From positions 97,647 to 141,992 of the forward strand of contig JAFYXO010000013.1 in the NCBI GenBank assembly GCA_017546125.1: 44,346 nt of DNA, written 5' to 3'. The DNA comes from Bacteroidales bacterium. GTDB taxonomy: Bacteria > Bacteroidota > Bacteroidia > Bacteroidales > UBA932. A model generated the notes under the pieces. It was given only the letters and a program-made list of their open reading frames with translations, was not told the origin of the DNA and ran no database searches. A program made the translations under genes and the position numbers. Positions 7,707 to 16,391 of this stretch are shown in pieces (position 1 is the stretch's first letter; every line of letters begins with the position of its first letter).

Positions 7707-8921
7707 TTATTTCAGCCAGCCGGCCTCTTTAGCGATGGCGTCTACTTTTTGGACGTTGGTCCAGCGGTCGTAGTCTGTACGGTTAGCGAAGATCAGGATA
7801 AGAAGATCTGAAGCAGGGTAGCGGCCGGCGTAGATCTGGTAACCGCCGTTGTCTCCTGTGTGGTAGATTCTCTCGGTAAATTCAGGGTTGTTCTCGATAA
7901 ACCAGCCGTATCCGTAGTGGGTGTGTGGACGGTTCTGGTATGAGCTGAATTTGGAGCCGGATACCTGAATCTTAGGTGTATGGGCGTTTTTAATAGCCTC
8001 AGCGCTTAGTACAGTAGCATTGCGTAGAGCTTTTTCCCATTGAACGAACTGATGTGTAGAGGTATAAATACCGCCATCAGCTTTAGTAGCGAAGAATGTC
8101 TCCTGGCCGTAGTCGTACTCTTTCCAGTTTCCAATCACAGGTGCAAGCTCCTGTTGTTTCTTGGCAGCAGCCTCTGCTTCTGGAGAGCGGTCAGAATCGG
8201 TATTCGAAGCAGACTCTTTCTCTTCTACAGGGATATATGCATGCGACATGTTTGGAATATTCTTGTCAGGAGAGAAGTATACAGTCTGGTCCATACCTGC
8301 AGGGGTAAAGACATTTTCCTTCATGTATTGCTCGAAGTTCTGCCCTGTAACTCTCTGAATAATAATATAGCAAAGCTGGAATGTAGGGTTCATGTATTGG
8401 TACTCGGTACCTGGGGTAAAATGGAGTTTGTCAAGGGTCTCCATGTATTTGTAGCACTGCTCGTCAGTAGCGTAAAGGACGAAATCTCTATCCTCTCTTG
8501 GACGGTAGTCACCGATACCAGATGTGTGTGATAGAAGGTGTGCAATAGTGATGTCGTTGAAGAAATCTGCCTTAAATTCAGGGAAGTACTTCTTAACTGG
8601 GTCAGTAAGGGAGATTTTTCCCTGCTCAGCAAGTTGGAGCATAGCCACTGCTGTGAATTGTTTGGAAACAGATGCGATGTTGAAGAAGGTGTTGCCGTCG
8701 ATTTTGGCACCTGTTTGAAGATCTGCGGTACCGAAACCTTTGTCATAGACAACTTCATCCCCTTTAAGGATTAGAACTGCTGCTCCAGGCTCATTCTCAG
8801 GGTATAGCTCCTGGAACATAGCATCAAGTTTTGCGATAGCAGCTTTCTCTTTCTGAGACTGATTACAGCATGCGGTCATAATCAATGCGGTTAAAATGGT
8901 TAAAAAAGCTATTTTTTTCAT
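7707..8921 (-). CDS. Serine beta-lactamase/CubicO-fold hydrolase, lipoprotein
   Basis: This 404-residue protein has a lipoprotein signal (LTALIMTACC, lipobox Cys at 18). The catalytic Ser-x-x-Lys is SVSK in FFNIASVSKQFTA and the second motif is Tyr-x-Asn-like YQYMN, as in class C beta-lactamases, DD-peptidases and esterases of the CubicO family (COG1680). A third motif may be HTGDNGGY near the C-terminus. Such proteins are peptidases, esterases or transferases as often as true beta-lactamases, so no antibiotic role should be assumed. The gene lies 11 nt after cinA on the same strand and is followed by a strong terminator, so it is the last gene of that unit. Confidence 0.88.
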   Translation of the reverse strand: MKKIAFLTILTALIMTACCNQSQKEKAAIAKLDAMFQELYPENEPGAAVLILKGDEVVYDKGFGTADLQTGAKIDGNTFFNIASVSKQFTAVAMLQLAEQGKISLTDPVKKYFPEFKADFFNDITIAHLLSHTSGIGDYRPREDRDFVLYATDEQCYKYMETLDKLHFTPGTEYQYMNPTFQLCYIIIQRVTGQNFEQYMKENVFTPAGMDQTVYFSPDKNIPNMSHAYIPVEEKESASNTDSDRSPEAEAAAKKQQELAPVIGNWKEYDYGQETFFATKADGGIYTSTHQFVQWEKALRNATVLSAEAIKNAHTPKIQVSGSKFSSYQNRPHTHYGYGWFIENNPEFTERIYHTGDNGGYQIYAGRYPASDLLILIFANRTDYDRWTNVQKVDAIAKEAGWLK

Positions 8922-8932
8922 ATTTAAAGGTA

Positions 8933-10216
8933 TTAATGTTTCTCAAGGTATAATCTTAGCAGATTAAGGGCATTTGATGCGAAACGGTCGATATTTACCT
9001 CTCTGCTGCTGTTAAATGCCACCTTTTTCGAGATTACCTCGTCTTTTCCTGTGGTTTTGTCGTGATATGCCACTGCAAGCCACGCTGTACCTACAGGTTT
9101 TTCGGGTGTTCCGCCACCAGGGCCGGCAATTCCTGAGGTCGCTACGGCGAAATCGGTCTTCATTACCCGATTGACACCGATAGCCATAGCCTCCACGCAC
9201 TCCTGGCTGACAGCCCCATGCTGCGCAATGATGTCATGAGGTACTCCGAGGATATTCTCCTTGATAGAGTTATCGTAAGAGGTGACAGAGCCGTAAAAAT
9301 ATTGCGAAGCACCTGCTACAGAGGTGAGGAGTGAGGCTATTTTACCACCAGTACAAGACTCGGCTGCACTAAGTGTCATCCCTTTGTTTTTTAGGTATTT
9401 GCCTATTACTATTTGAAGTGTGTCTTCACCCTCTCCGTAGATAGCATCACCAAGCATTCCGCGAAGCTTTTCAAGCTCGGCATCTATCCTCCGGATCTGC
9501 TCCTGTTTCACCCCTCCATAGGTAGACAAGCGGAGTCTTACCCCAACAATCGGATTTGGAAGGTATGCCAGTTTGATATCCTTTGGAAGAGCATCTTCCC
9601 AAGGTTCAATCTGCTTGGCAAGGGTAGACTCGGGGATACCGAAAGTTACCACTGTCTTGTGGTGAATATCAGCAAGCTGGTGATGCTCCCTGATGTCTGC
9701 TACGATGGATGGGAGAAGCCCCAATGCCTCAAATGGGACCCCTGGAAGTGAATAAAGGGTCGGGGAGTGGGGATATCTCTCTTTTGGGAATCTGAACACT
9801 ATACAAGGTGCGGTTCCCAATTCGTTAGGGATCACGATGCTCCCTACAGGTACAGACGCCTGAGCTCTGTTAAGGTCGGAAAGCTCTATCCCTCTGCGGG
9901 TTACTATCCTCTTAACTATCTCAAACTGAGCTTCGTCCTGGTAAAATTCGGTGGTACCATAAAGCTCTGCAAGGGCACTTTTGGTTATGTCATCTTTAGT
10001 GGGGCCGAGGCCGCCTGTGACTATTACTATATCGTTTTGGGAGAGTGCCTGGTCAAGATTTGATATGATCTCTGATCTCTCATCCCCGAATGAATTCATG
10101 TATCTCACTTTCACACCTATAGAGTTTAGCGCTCTGGAGATGTGTGAGGAGTTGGTGTCTACGATCTGGCCTATCAGGATTTCGTCCCCGATAGTACATA
10201 TTGCAGCTGTTAACAT
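8933..10216 (-). CDS. cinA: CinA: competence/damage-inducible protein, nicotinamide-nucleotide amidase
   Basis: This 427-residue protein has the two-domain layout of full-length CinA. The N-terminal MoaB/MogA-like domain (COG1058) starts ICTIGDEILIGQIVDTNS and includes VIVTGGLGPTKDD. The C-terminal PncC amidase domain has AAESCTGGKIAS and ATSGIAGPGGGTPEKPVGT. The C-terminal domain deamidates nicotinamide mononucleotide in NAD recycling; the N-terminal domain in homologues is an ADP-ribose pyrophosphatase. The start overlaps the end of pyrD by 7 nt, so the two are translated from one message. Confidence 0.95.
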   Translation of the reverse strand: MLTAAICTIGDEILIGQIVDTNSSHISRALNSIGVKVRYMNSFGDERSEIISNLDQALSQNDIVIVTGGLGPTKDDITKSALAELYGTTEFYQDEAQFEIVKRIVTRRGIELSDLNRAQASVPVGSIVIPNELGTAPCIVFRFPKERYPHSPTLYSLPGVPFEALGLLPSIVADIREHHQLADIHHKTVVTFGIPESTLAKQIEPWEDALPKDIKLAYLPNPIVGVRLRLSTYGGVKQEQIRRIDAELEKLRGMLGDAIYGEGEDTLQIVIGKYLKNKGMTLSAAESCTGGKIASLLTSVAGASQYFYGSVTSYDNSIKENILGVPHDIIAQHGAVSQECVEAMAIGVNRVMKTDFAVATSGIAGPGGGTPEKPVGTAWLAVAYHDKTTGKDEVISKKVAFNSSREVNIDRFASNALNLLRLYLEKH

Positions 10217-11253
10217 TTTGATTTATTTTGTTTTACAATGTATTTAAGCATCCTCTTGACAGTAGCGGGACCATTGAAAATGAATCCTGTATAGATCTGG
10301 ATAAGTGAAGCGCCGGCTTCAAGCATCTCGTAAGCCTGCTCAGGTGTAGAGATACCGCCTACAGCGATGATAGGGAGATTTCCCTCTGTTCTCTGGTGAA
10401 TGTATTTCACCACTTCAAGACTTCTCTTGTAAAGAGGAGCTCCGCTAAGTCCACCTTCTCCGATAAATTCAATGCGCTCTTTATCTGTCTTTAAGCCCTC
10501 TCTACTTCTAGTAGTATTTGTAGCAACTATACCATCGATTCCAGAGATAAGTACCAAGTCGATAATCTCGTCAAGCTGAGCCTGTGAGATGTCAGGTGAT
10601 ACCTTAAATAGAATAGGACGGTAGTCGTCAGAGTAGCGTCTTTGGGTAAGTAGTCTGTCGATGATATCCGATAGAGACTCTACATCCTGCAGTTTGTCGA
10701 GGTCTTTCACATTAGGGCAAGATACGTTAAGTACAAAGTAATCAACGAAATCGTAGAGTAGGGAGAAGCACTTTTCATAGTCTTTTCCTGCGTCTTCGTT
10801 GGCAGTTTTCTTACCTTTTGAGATGTTTCCACCGATTACCACCTTGGGTTTTACTTTATTAAGCCTGTCAACAGTGTATCTTACACCGTTGTTGTTGATA
10901 CCCATGCGGTTTATGATGGCATTATCGGGAACAAGTCTGAAGATACGTGGTTTTGGGTTTCCCGGCTGAGGTTCGGGGGTTACAGATCCTACCTCTACAA
11001 ATCCGAATCCAAAATTGGCTATCTCGTTGTAGTAGTCGCCATTCTTGTCAAAACCTGCGGCAAAACCAATAGGATTTTTGAATTTTACTCCGAAAACTTC
11101 CCTCTCAAGAGAAGGGTGTTTGTATGAATATAACAATCTGATAATGAATCCTGAAAAAGGGATGTATTTAAGTAATGATAGAGTTTTCATTACCAGCGTG
11201 TGCGCTGTCTCCGGAGAGAATAGGAAAAGTAGGGGTTTGATTAGTTTGTACAT
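10210..11253 (-). CDS. pyrD: Dihydroorotate dehydrogenase (quinone), class 2
   Basis: This 347-residue enzyme oxidises dihydroorotate to orotate in pyrimidine synthesis. Its N-terminal membrane-associating extension (about residues 1-40) and the FMN-site sequences GFAAGFDKNG, NISKGKKT, NVSCPNV (catalytic Ser, the mark of class 2) and GEGGLSGAPLYKRS identify the membrane-bound, quinone-linked type. It lies 36 nt downstream of the XRE regulator gene on the same strand and overlaps cinA by 7 nt. A quinone-linked enzyme implies that this anaerobe has a quinone pool. Confidence 0.95.
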   Translation of the reverse strand: MYKLIKPLLFLFSPETAHTLVMKTLSLLKYIPFSGFIIRLLYSYKHPSLEREVFGVKFKNPIGFAAGFDKNGDYYNEIANFGFGFVEVGSVTPEPQPGNPKPRIFRLVPDNAIINRMGINNNGVRYTVDRLNKVKPKVVIGGNISKGKKTANEDAGKDYEKCFSLLYDFVDYFVLNVSCPNVKDLDKLQDVESLSDIIDRLLTQRRYSDDYRPILFKVSPDISQAQLDEIIDLVLISGIDGIVATNTTRSREGLKTDKERIEFIGEGGLSGAPLYKRSLEVVKYIHQRTEGNLPIIAVGGISTPEQAYEMLEAGASLIQIYTGFIFNGPATVKRMLKYIVKQNKSKC

Positions 11254-11289
11254 AGCTTATCTTTATATATAACAAAGATAATAACTATA

Positions 11290-11658
11290 TCATTTGGATG
11301 GGTAAAAATCTTGAAAACTTCCGTCTGAATAGTATACAGTGATCCTCTTTGCGAGTTTGGTCTCGCCGGAATCAAGTGAAAAAGTAGGGGATTCCGACTC
11401 ATTTTTAGGGGAGAAGTCTATCTCTTCCGATGAATAAGGGGTAAAATCCTCCTTGTACATCTTCCCTTTGCCTGTGATCAGCCATGTGGCGTCGATCTGA
11501 GGGTATCTGTTGAGAAAGTTGTTTATGAACTCATAGCTCGGCTTGTTTCTCCCGGAGAGGAGATGGGAGATTCCTGAGCGTTGAATACCCAACGAGTCTG
11601 CAAGACGGGCAGGAGAGAGCTGTTCCACCTCTAAAAATTGCTGTAAACGCCTATTCAT
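11290..11658 (-). CDS. XRE/Cro-type helix-turn-helix transcriptional regulator
   Basis: This 122-residue protein has an N-terminal Cro/C1-type HTH (about residues 5-62), with the core LADSLGIQRSGISHLLSGRNKPS. The C-terminal half is acidic and poorly conserved in appearance, ending in a short beta-like segment (ITVYYSDGSFQDFYP). It opens the minus-strand unit with pyrD, cinA and the hydrolase. Several TTTGTWWACAAA dyads lie between it and queA, one of them directly in front of its own start, so it probably regulates itself and perhaps queA. That is inference. Confidence 0.85.
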   Translation of the reverse strand: MNRRLQQFLEVEQLSPARLADSLGIQRSGISHLLSGRNKPSYEFINNFLNRYPQIDATWLITGKGKMYKEDFTPYSSEEIDFSPKNESESPTFSLDSGETKLAKRITVYYSDGSFQDFYPSK

Positions 11659-11661
11659 ATA

Positions 11662-12072
11662 TGTAAACTTTAATTTTTACAAATGTAAGCATTATTTTGT
11701 TTACAACATATACCTAATTTGTGGTGACAGATGTAAACAGTTCCTGGAATAGGGTATAACCCCTAATCTATATGGATTTAGGTAAATTTTGTAACAAACT
11801 GGAATGTCAATCTGTTAAATAGTGAAAACTACAGATATTCCAACGATTTTGATGTGAATGGTGAGAATATCTTGAATATACTTATTATCCTTATTTAAGT
11901 TTATAGATGTAAAATATTGGGTATCAAAACACTATATATATTAAAAATTAGGCATAAGAAAAACTTATACCTACATATTTATCATCTTCGCTGCCGTTTG
12001 ATCCTGTAAGTTTATTTGTTTACAAATATCTAATCTTGTGGTTTAATAATGTGATTAACATTTGTAAACAAA
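11662..12072. promoter_or_regulatory. Cluster of TTTGTWWACAAA operator-like dyads
   Basis: The roughly 500-bp spacer between the XRE gene and queA has no credible open frame. It contains a family of short inverted repeats around TGT-WW-ACA: a half-formed site at 11662-11668; TTGTTTACAA at 11697-11706; GTAAAC in a TGTAAACA core near 11732-11739; TTTGTAACAAA with a 1-nt centre at 11788-11798; ATTTGTTTACAAAT at 12014-12027; and TTTGTAAACAAA at 12061-12072. The last two lie just upstream of the queA promoter. They may be binding sites of the adjacent XRE protein. Between 11800 and 12010 I see only AT-rich sequence. Confidence 0.5.
11680..11687 (-). promoter_or_regulatory. Probable -7 element of the XRE regulator gene
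   Basis: On the minus strand this reads TACATTTG, matching TAnnTTTG. It lies about 22 nt before the start codon. The nearest upstream TTG is at 11704-11706, a spacing of 16 nt rather than 19, and it lies inside a TTGTTTACAA dyad, so a regulator bound there would cover the upstream box. Confidence 0.45.
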
Positions 12073-12090
12073 AATTCAATTTTAAGCGAT

Positions 12091-12121
12091 TTTGAGTTAA
12101 GATATATATTCGGTACTTTTG
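12091..12121 (+). promoter_or_regulatory. Bacteroidetes-type promoter for queA
   Basis: TTTG at 12091-12094 is followed after exactly 19 nt by TACTTTTG at 12114-12121, a full consensus match. Transcription would begin near 12127, about 34 nt before the queA start. The TTTGTAAACAAA dyad ends 19 nt upstream of the TTTG box. Confidence 0.7.
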
Positions 12122-12160
12122 CACGAGAAAATCGATTGTAGGGCTTAAAATTGCGTTTTA

Positions 12161-13393
12161 ATGAATCAACCAAAAATTAGAATTGAGGAGTACTCTTACG
12201 AATTGCCGGATGAAAGAATTGCCAAGTACCCCTTGAGTCAACGTGACAGTTCGAAGCTTCTTATATATAATAAAGGTACCATCTCTCAGGAGAAGTTCTC
12301 GTCTATCCCCTCCTTTCTTCCCGAAGGGTCAATGATGGTCTTCAATAATACCAAGGTGGTGCCGGCACGTCTCTTCTTCAAGAAGGATACAGGTGCCCTT
12401 ATTGAGATATTTTGTCTTGAACCAGTGGATCCTGTGGACTATGCGGTCTCATTTGCTTGTGTATCAGAGTGTTCGTGGAAGACTATCATAGGAAATGTGA
12501 AGAAATGGAAAGGGGGATACCTCTCTTTGTATCTTCCTGAAGGGGTTGATTCGGAGGTTGTGTCTCTTGATTTGAAGGCAGAACTTATTGAAAAACAAGA
12601 CAATAGCTATATTGTGAGGTTTTTCTGGGAAGGTGGAGTCCCTTTTTCGAAGGTTCTTGAGCTTTGCGGTCAGGTCCCTATCCCCCCATATCTCAACAGA
12701 GAGACTGAGGCTATTGACCTGGAGAGATATCAGACTTTGTATGCAAAATTTCGCGGGTCTGTAGCCGCTCCCACAGCCGGACTCCATTTTACAGAGGATG
12801 TTTTGTCTGAAATTAAAGCGAAAGGCATTGATTGTGAGGAACTTTGCTTGCATGTCGGGGCGGGAACGTTTTTGCCTGTAAAAAGTGAGTATATTGAGGA
12901 TCATATCATGCATTCCGAGCCATTTTCCGTGAGGAGGGATTTTCTGGAGAAGCTGGTCAATATGCCTGAAGGTGCTAAAGTGATCTCAGTCGGTACCACC
13001 TCTACCCGATCTTTGGAATCACTATATTATGCCGGTTGCCAGTGCTTGAATGAGGGTGTGGAGAGGTGGATTCCGAAGCCTGTGAAGCAGTGGGATCCAT
13101 ACCAGGGAGAGGATAAATATACCACTAAAGAGGCTCTTAAAGCATTGGTGGATTATATGATTCTTAATAATTTGGAAATCTTGAATTTAAGAACTCAAAT
13201 AATTATAGTTCCATCGTATATTTTCAAGGTGGTGGACATCCTGGTTACCAACTTCCATCAGCCCCAAAGTACCCTACTTTTGCTCATCTCTGCATTTGTG
13301 GGAGGTGATGATTGGAAAAGGATTTATGGTTATGCGATGGAGAACGGATTCCGCTTTTTGAGTTACGGCGACAGCTCCATGTTGGTAAGGTAG
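12161..13393 (+). CDS. queA: S-adenosylmethionine:tRNA ribosyltransferase-isomerase
   Basis: QueA transfers and rearranges the ribose of S-adenosylmethionine onto preQ1 at tRNA position 34, making epoxyqueuosine. Family sequences seen in order are YELPDERIAKYPLSQRDSSKLL (N-terminus), MMVFNNTKVVPARL, VPIPPYLNRETEAIDLERYQTLYA, GSVAAPTAGLHFTEDVL, LHVGAGTFLPVKSE and VGTTSTRSLES, with NFHQPQSTLLLLISAFVGG and FLSYGDSSMLV at the C-terminus. At 410 residues it is longer than the usual 340-350 because of an extra stretch in the middle and C-terminal part, a form I associate with Bacteroidetes. It has its own promoter and is followed closely by a peptidase gene that also has one. Confidence 0.93.
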   Translation: MNQPKIRIEEYSYELPDERIAKYPLSQRDSSKLLIYNKGTISQEKFSSIPSFLPEGSMMVFNNTKVVPARLFFKKDTGALIEIFCLEPVDPVDYAVSFACVSECSWKTIIGNVKKWKGGYLSLYLPEGVDSEVVSLDLKAELIEKQDNSYIVRFFWEGGVPFSKVLELCGQVPIPPYLNRETEAIDLERYQTLYAKFRGSVAAPTAGLHFTEDVLSEIKAKGIDCEELCLHVGAGTFLPVKSEYIEDHIMHSEPFSVRRDFLEKLVNMPEGAKVISVGTTSTRSLESLYYAGCQCLNEGVERWIPKPVKQWDPYQGEDKYTTKEALKALVDYMILNNLEILNLRTQIIIVPSYIFKVVDILVTNFHQPQSTLLLLISAFVGGDDWKRIYGYAMENGFRFLSYGDSSMLVR

Positions 13394-13412
13394 AAATTTT
13401 TTCTTAACTTTG
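13382..13412 (+). promoter_or_regulatory. Bacteroidetes-type promoter for the M28 peptidase gene
   Basis: TTG at 13382-13384 and TAACTTTG at 13405-13412 (20-nt spacing) match the consensus well. The promoter overlaps the last codons of queA. Transcription would start near 13418, leaving a leader of about 22 nt before the ATG at 13441. Confidence 0.55.
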
Positions 13413-13440
13413 TTTGATTGTAAACCTATACCATCTATAT

Positions 13441-15084
13441 ATGAAGCAATTTAAGTTTCTATTTGGTTTTGCCTTGGTGATTCTGACACTATGTGTTTCA
13501 TTCGGGCATCTCTCTATCCCCAAACCTAATGGGGCAGATTCTGACTCCTATTCAGCCGAAAGGGCTTCCAAATATATTGAGGTCATATCTCAGGAACCTC
13601 ACTCTGTAGAGCATCCCGTAGAGCGCGCAAAAGTGCGTAAATATCTGTATGACAGATTGGTGGAGATGGGCGGAGAGCCTGAGATCCATGAGTTTGATTC
13701 GATAAAGTTCAGATATGGCGGATACTTCGACATAGGAAATGTTTATTGTCAGTTTGATCCCGCTTCCGGCCCGGCTGAGTCGTATGTGATGCTCGTGGCC
13801 CATTTCGATTCGAGGTTCCGTCAGACAAAACGTCAGAAAACTGTCTATTCTTGTGGTGCCGGAGATGATGCTTATGGTGTGGGATCTATCTTAGAGCTTC
13901 TTTCTCAGTCGCTTAAGTATAGAAAAGAGTGGAAACAAGGTGTTAAAATCCTCCTTACAGACTCGGAAGAGAACCATTTGGATGGTATGAAATGTGCCTA
14001 TGAACATTGTCGCGATATCTTCAATGATGTAGGTTTTATCGTCAATTTGGAGTCAAGGGGACTGGACGGTCCTGCCCTCCTTTTTGAGACATCTGCCAAC
14101 AATGACAAAGTGATGGATTTGTACGCTGAAGCGGAGAGACCATACGGCTATTCATTGACCACTGTGGTGTACAGATTCCTTCCCAATATGACCGATTTTA
14201 CAGTGGTGAAAGAGGATGTGCCAGGTATCAATTTTTCGTCTATAGATGACATAAATGCATACCATGTGGATGATGATAATTTTGATAATATAAATCTCAA
14301 TACCATACAGCATTACGGTACTCAAATAGAACCTATACTTAAAGAGTATTTAACCTCTCGTGAGTATAGTGATCCGAAGGCTCTGAAAGGGTCTGGTGAC
14401 AATGTGTTTTTTACTGTTCCGGTCTTGGGTCTTTTCAACTTTACCAAGCCTCAGTTTACCCTTTTCTGTTCTGTCATTTTTGCACTGTTCTGCCTTGCTC
14501 TGGTTCTTAATGTCTCTGCGAGAAATGCCACATTGGGGGGCGTTTTCAAGAAGTCATTGGCACTGTTGTTCTGGTCACTCGTGGTGCTAGGTGCCGGTGA
14601 GGGTATCGCATACCTGTCTGCTATGGTGGCAGGCGTCCCTTTTGAAATTACCGATACACGTTTCGTATCGTTCAGTTCGATAGTGGCAAATGCCTCATTC
14701 ATTGCTTTGATAATAATATATTTGGCTATATATTTCAAAAGGAAGAAAAAATCGAAGGTTTTCAATGTTGAGACCTTGCTTGCAGCTTCTCTGTTGTTGA
14801 CTATTTTCTCTGTGGTGTTGTATTTCGTCATCGGTGAGAACTTCTTCTTCGCAGTACCGCTGTTGCTTGTCTCTCTGGCATTGATCTTCAATATTTTTAT
14901 CTTCCTCAATTTCTTGTCCTTACCCGCATTGCTGCTCATTGCTCTGCTCGGAGGTTCATTCCTCTATGCCCTATCTGTGGCGCTGACTGTCGGAGCTCTC
15001 GGGCTTGTGATGTTTATAGCATTTTTCTACATCATCCTCGTGGTGGGATTGTTTGAATGCTATATGAATCAAAAAAGATTGTAA
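13441..15084 (+). CDS. Membrane-anchored M28-family zinc aminopeptidase
   Basis: This 547-residue protein has an N-terminal hydrophobic anchor (about 4-25) and an M28 peptidase domain with the co-catalytic zinc residues in place: His121 and Asp123 in AHFDSR, Asp142 or Asp143 in GAGDDAYGVGS, Glu176/Glu177 in DSEENHLDG, and a later His in YHVDDDNFDN. The C-terminal 200 residues form about six membrane segments. The layout is that of Fxna/ERMP1-like M28 proteins: an extracytoplasmic peptidase domain on a multi-span membrane base. An upstream in-frame TTG (13414) would add 9 residues, but the ATG sits correctly behind the promoter. Substrates are unknown; peptide breakdown in the periplasm fits the lifestyle. 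Confidence 0.85.
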   Translation: MKQFKFLFGFALVILTLCVSFGHLSIPKPNGADSDSYSAERASKYIEVISQEPHSVEHPVERAKVRKYLYDRLVEMGGEPEIHEFDSIKFRYGGYFDIGNVYCQFDPASGPAESYVMLVAHFDSRFRQTKRQKTVYSCGAGDDAYGVGSILELLSQSLKYRKEWKQGVKILLTDSEENHLDGMKCAYEHCRDIFNDVGFIVNLESRGLDGPALLFETSANNDKVMDLYAEAERPYGYSLTTVVYRFLPNMTDFTVVKEDVPGINFSSIDDINAYHVDDDNFDNINLNTIQHYGTQIEPILKEYLTSREYSDPKALKGSGDNVFFTVPVLGLFNFTKPQFTLFCSVIFALFCLALVLNVSARNATLGGVFKKSLALLFWSLVVLGAGEGIAYLSAMVAGVPFEITDTRFVSFSSIVANASFIALIIIYLAIYFKRKKKSKVFNVETLLAASLLLTIFSVVLYFVIGENFFFAVPLLLVSLALIFNIFIFLNFLSLPALLLIALLGGSFLYALSVALTVGALGLVMFIAFFYIILVVGLFECYMNQKRL

Positions 15085-15104
15085 AACATTAAAAAACGGT
15101 TAAA

Positions 15105-16241
15105 ATGGACAAATTTAGCGACATTAGGCCTTATACTGATGAGGAGGCCAGGGAGGCATTCAAAAGGATTGCAAATGACCCTAATATCGGCCCTATTACC
15201 CAGTATATAAAGCCGGGGCTTCCTGTGGAGATGATGAGGGGGCTGCTTGCCTCTCTTACCAGTGTGAGGGATTTCCAGTTTAAGGTGATGTATGATGTGG
15301 TAAAGAGCATTCTGAAGCAGACTACTGCCGGTGTGACCCACTCCGGTATAGAGAACCTCAAGGATGGCAAAACACACTTGCTGATATCCAATCACAGGGA
15401 TATTATCCTCGACCCTGCCATTATTCAGGCGCTGCTATATGAGAATAACGTGGATACTACCGAAATTGCCGTAGGCGACAATCTTATCACCAGCCAGTTC
15501 ATAGAGGATATTACCCGCTCGAACGGTATGATCAAGGTGGTGCGTGGTGGTACCCCAAGGGAGATATATTCAAACTCCAATCACCTTTCGGAGTATCTCC
15601 GTTCGAAGATTGCTGCGGGTGTATGCTCGGCTTGGATAGCGCAGCGTAATGGCCGTTCTAAGGATGGTAAGGATGAGACCAGCCAGGGGCTTGTGAAGAT
15701 GCTTCAAATGAGCGGAAGCGGCGATTTTGCGAAGGATTATGTAGATATGAACATTGTCCCCATTTCTATATCGTACCAGTACGAGCCATGCGATTTCCTT
15801 AAGGCAAGGGAGCTTTATATTTCGAAGAGGGAGCAGTATGTCAAACAGCCGGGAGAGGATCTCAAAAGTATGCTTACGGGTCTTACCCAATACAAAGGCG
15901 GAGTCCATTTCTATTTCGCACCAAGTCTCTCGGAGGAGGTGATCGGAGCTTGTGCCGCGCTGGATAAAAATGAGCGTTACAAGGCGATAGCCGAGAGTAT
16001 TGACAAGGAGATTTTATCTAATTATAAGTTGTGGAACAACAACTATATAGCACGTGATATCTTAGATGGTACTTCAAGATACGAAAAGTATTATTCTGTG
16101 GAGGAAAAAGAGACATTTTTGTCGTATATGGAGAGTGGAATTTCGAAGATTGTCGAGGCCGAAAAATGGATCGATGCTGCGGAGTTGAGAGAGATTTTCC
16201 TCGCAATTTATGCAAATCCTGTTGCTGCCGTAGAGAGGTAA
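15105..16241 (+). CDS. PlsC-like acyltransferase (1-acylglycerol-3-phosphate acyltransferase family)
   Basis: This 378-residue protein has an acyltransferase block at about residues 90-215: the catalytic motif ISNHRDIILDPA (His97) and a substrate-binding segment RGGTPREIYSNSNHLSEYL, followed by WIAQRNGRSKDG and VDMNIVPISISYQYEPC. The His-to-Asp spacing is five residues (H97 to D103), or two if D99 is used, rather than the four of the classic HX4D motif; Bacteroidetes members typically share this NHRDIxLD form. It probably acylates a glycerolipid precursor at the inner membrane. The gene lies 20 nt after the M28 gene and is closed by a strong terminator. Confidence 0.8.
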   Translation: MDKFSDIRPYTDEEAREAFKRIANDPNIGPITQYIKPGLPVEMMRGLLASLTSVRDFQFKVMYDVVKSILKQTTAGVTHSGIENLKDGKTHLLISNHRDIILDPAIIQALLYENNVDTTEIAVGDNLITSQFIEDITRSNGMIKVVRGGTPREIYSNSNHLSEYLRSKIAAGVCSAWIAQRNGRSKDGKDETSQGLVKMLQMSGSGDFAKDYVDMNIVPISISYQYEPCDFLKARELYISKREQYVKQPGEDLKSMLTGLTQYKGGVHFYFAPSLSEEVIGACAALDKNERYKAIAESIDKEILSNYKLWNNNYIARDILDGTSRYEKYYSVEEKETFLSYMESGISKIVEAEKWIDAAELREIFLAIYANPVAAVER

Positions 16242-16265
16242 TTCAGGAATATTCCCAGAAGGTTT

Positions 16266-16310
16266 ATAGCTGCGTATTTCCGGTCGGAATTCGCAGCTAT
16301 TTATTTTTTA
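16266..16310 (+). terminator. Strong intrinsic terminator before the lysine operon
   Basis: A 9-bp perfect stem ATAGCTGCG/CGCAGCTAT (16266-16274 with 16292-16300) continues inward into a second stem (TTCCG-GT-CGGAA) and is followed by TTATTTTTTA. It insulates the 16-gene operon from upstream transcription. Confidence 0.88.
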
Positions 16311-16315
16311 GAAAA

Positions 16316-16350
16316 TTTGCTCAAATTGTGGTTTTTATTTATTATATTTG
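16316..16350 (+). promoter_or_regulatory. Probable promoter of the lysine-fermentation operon
   Basis: TATATTTG at 16343-16350 is a full match to the TAnnTTTG element. The nearest TTTG is at 16316-16319, a spacing of 23 nt rather than about 19, so the upstream contact is non-standard or uses another sequence. Transcription would start near 16356, giving a leader of about 36 nt. That is too short for a cobalamin riboswitch, although the operon encodes a B12 enzyme. Confidence 0.55.
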
Positions 16351-16391
16351 CCGAATAAACGAAATAAAATCAAACTATATAATAATTTTCG

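Noticed and set aside
8040-8531. 163-codon plus-strand frame opposite the beta-lactamase-fold gene
   Set aside because: It lies wholly inside a well-supported gene with catalytic motifs on the other strand and shows no motif of its own.
7707-8921. Antibiotic-resistance beta-lactamase
   Set aside because: The SVSK and YQYMN motifs are shared with many esterases and peptidases of the CubicO family; there is no evidence for drug hydrolysis.
16356-16391. Cobalamin riboswitch before the lysine operon
   Set aside because: The leader from the likely start is only about 36 nt and shows no B12-box-like sequence.
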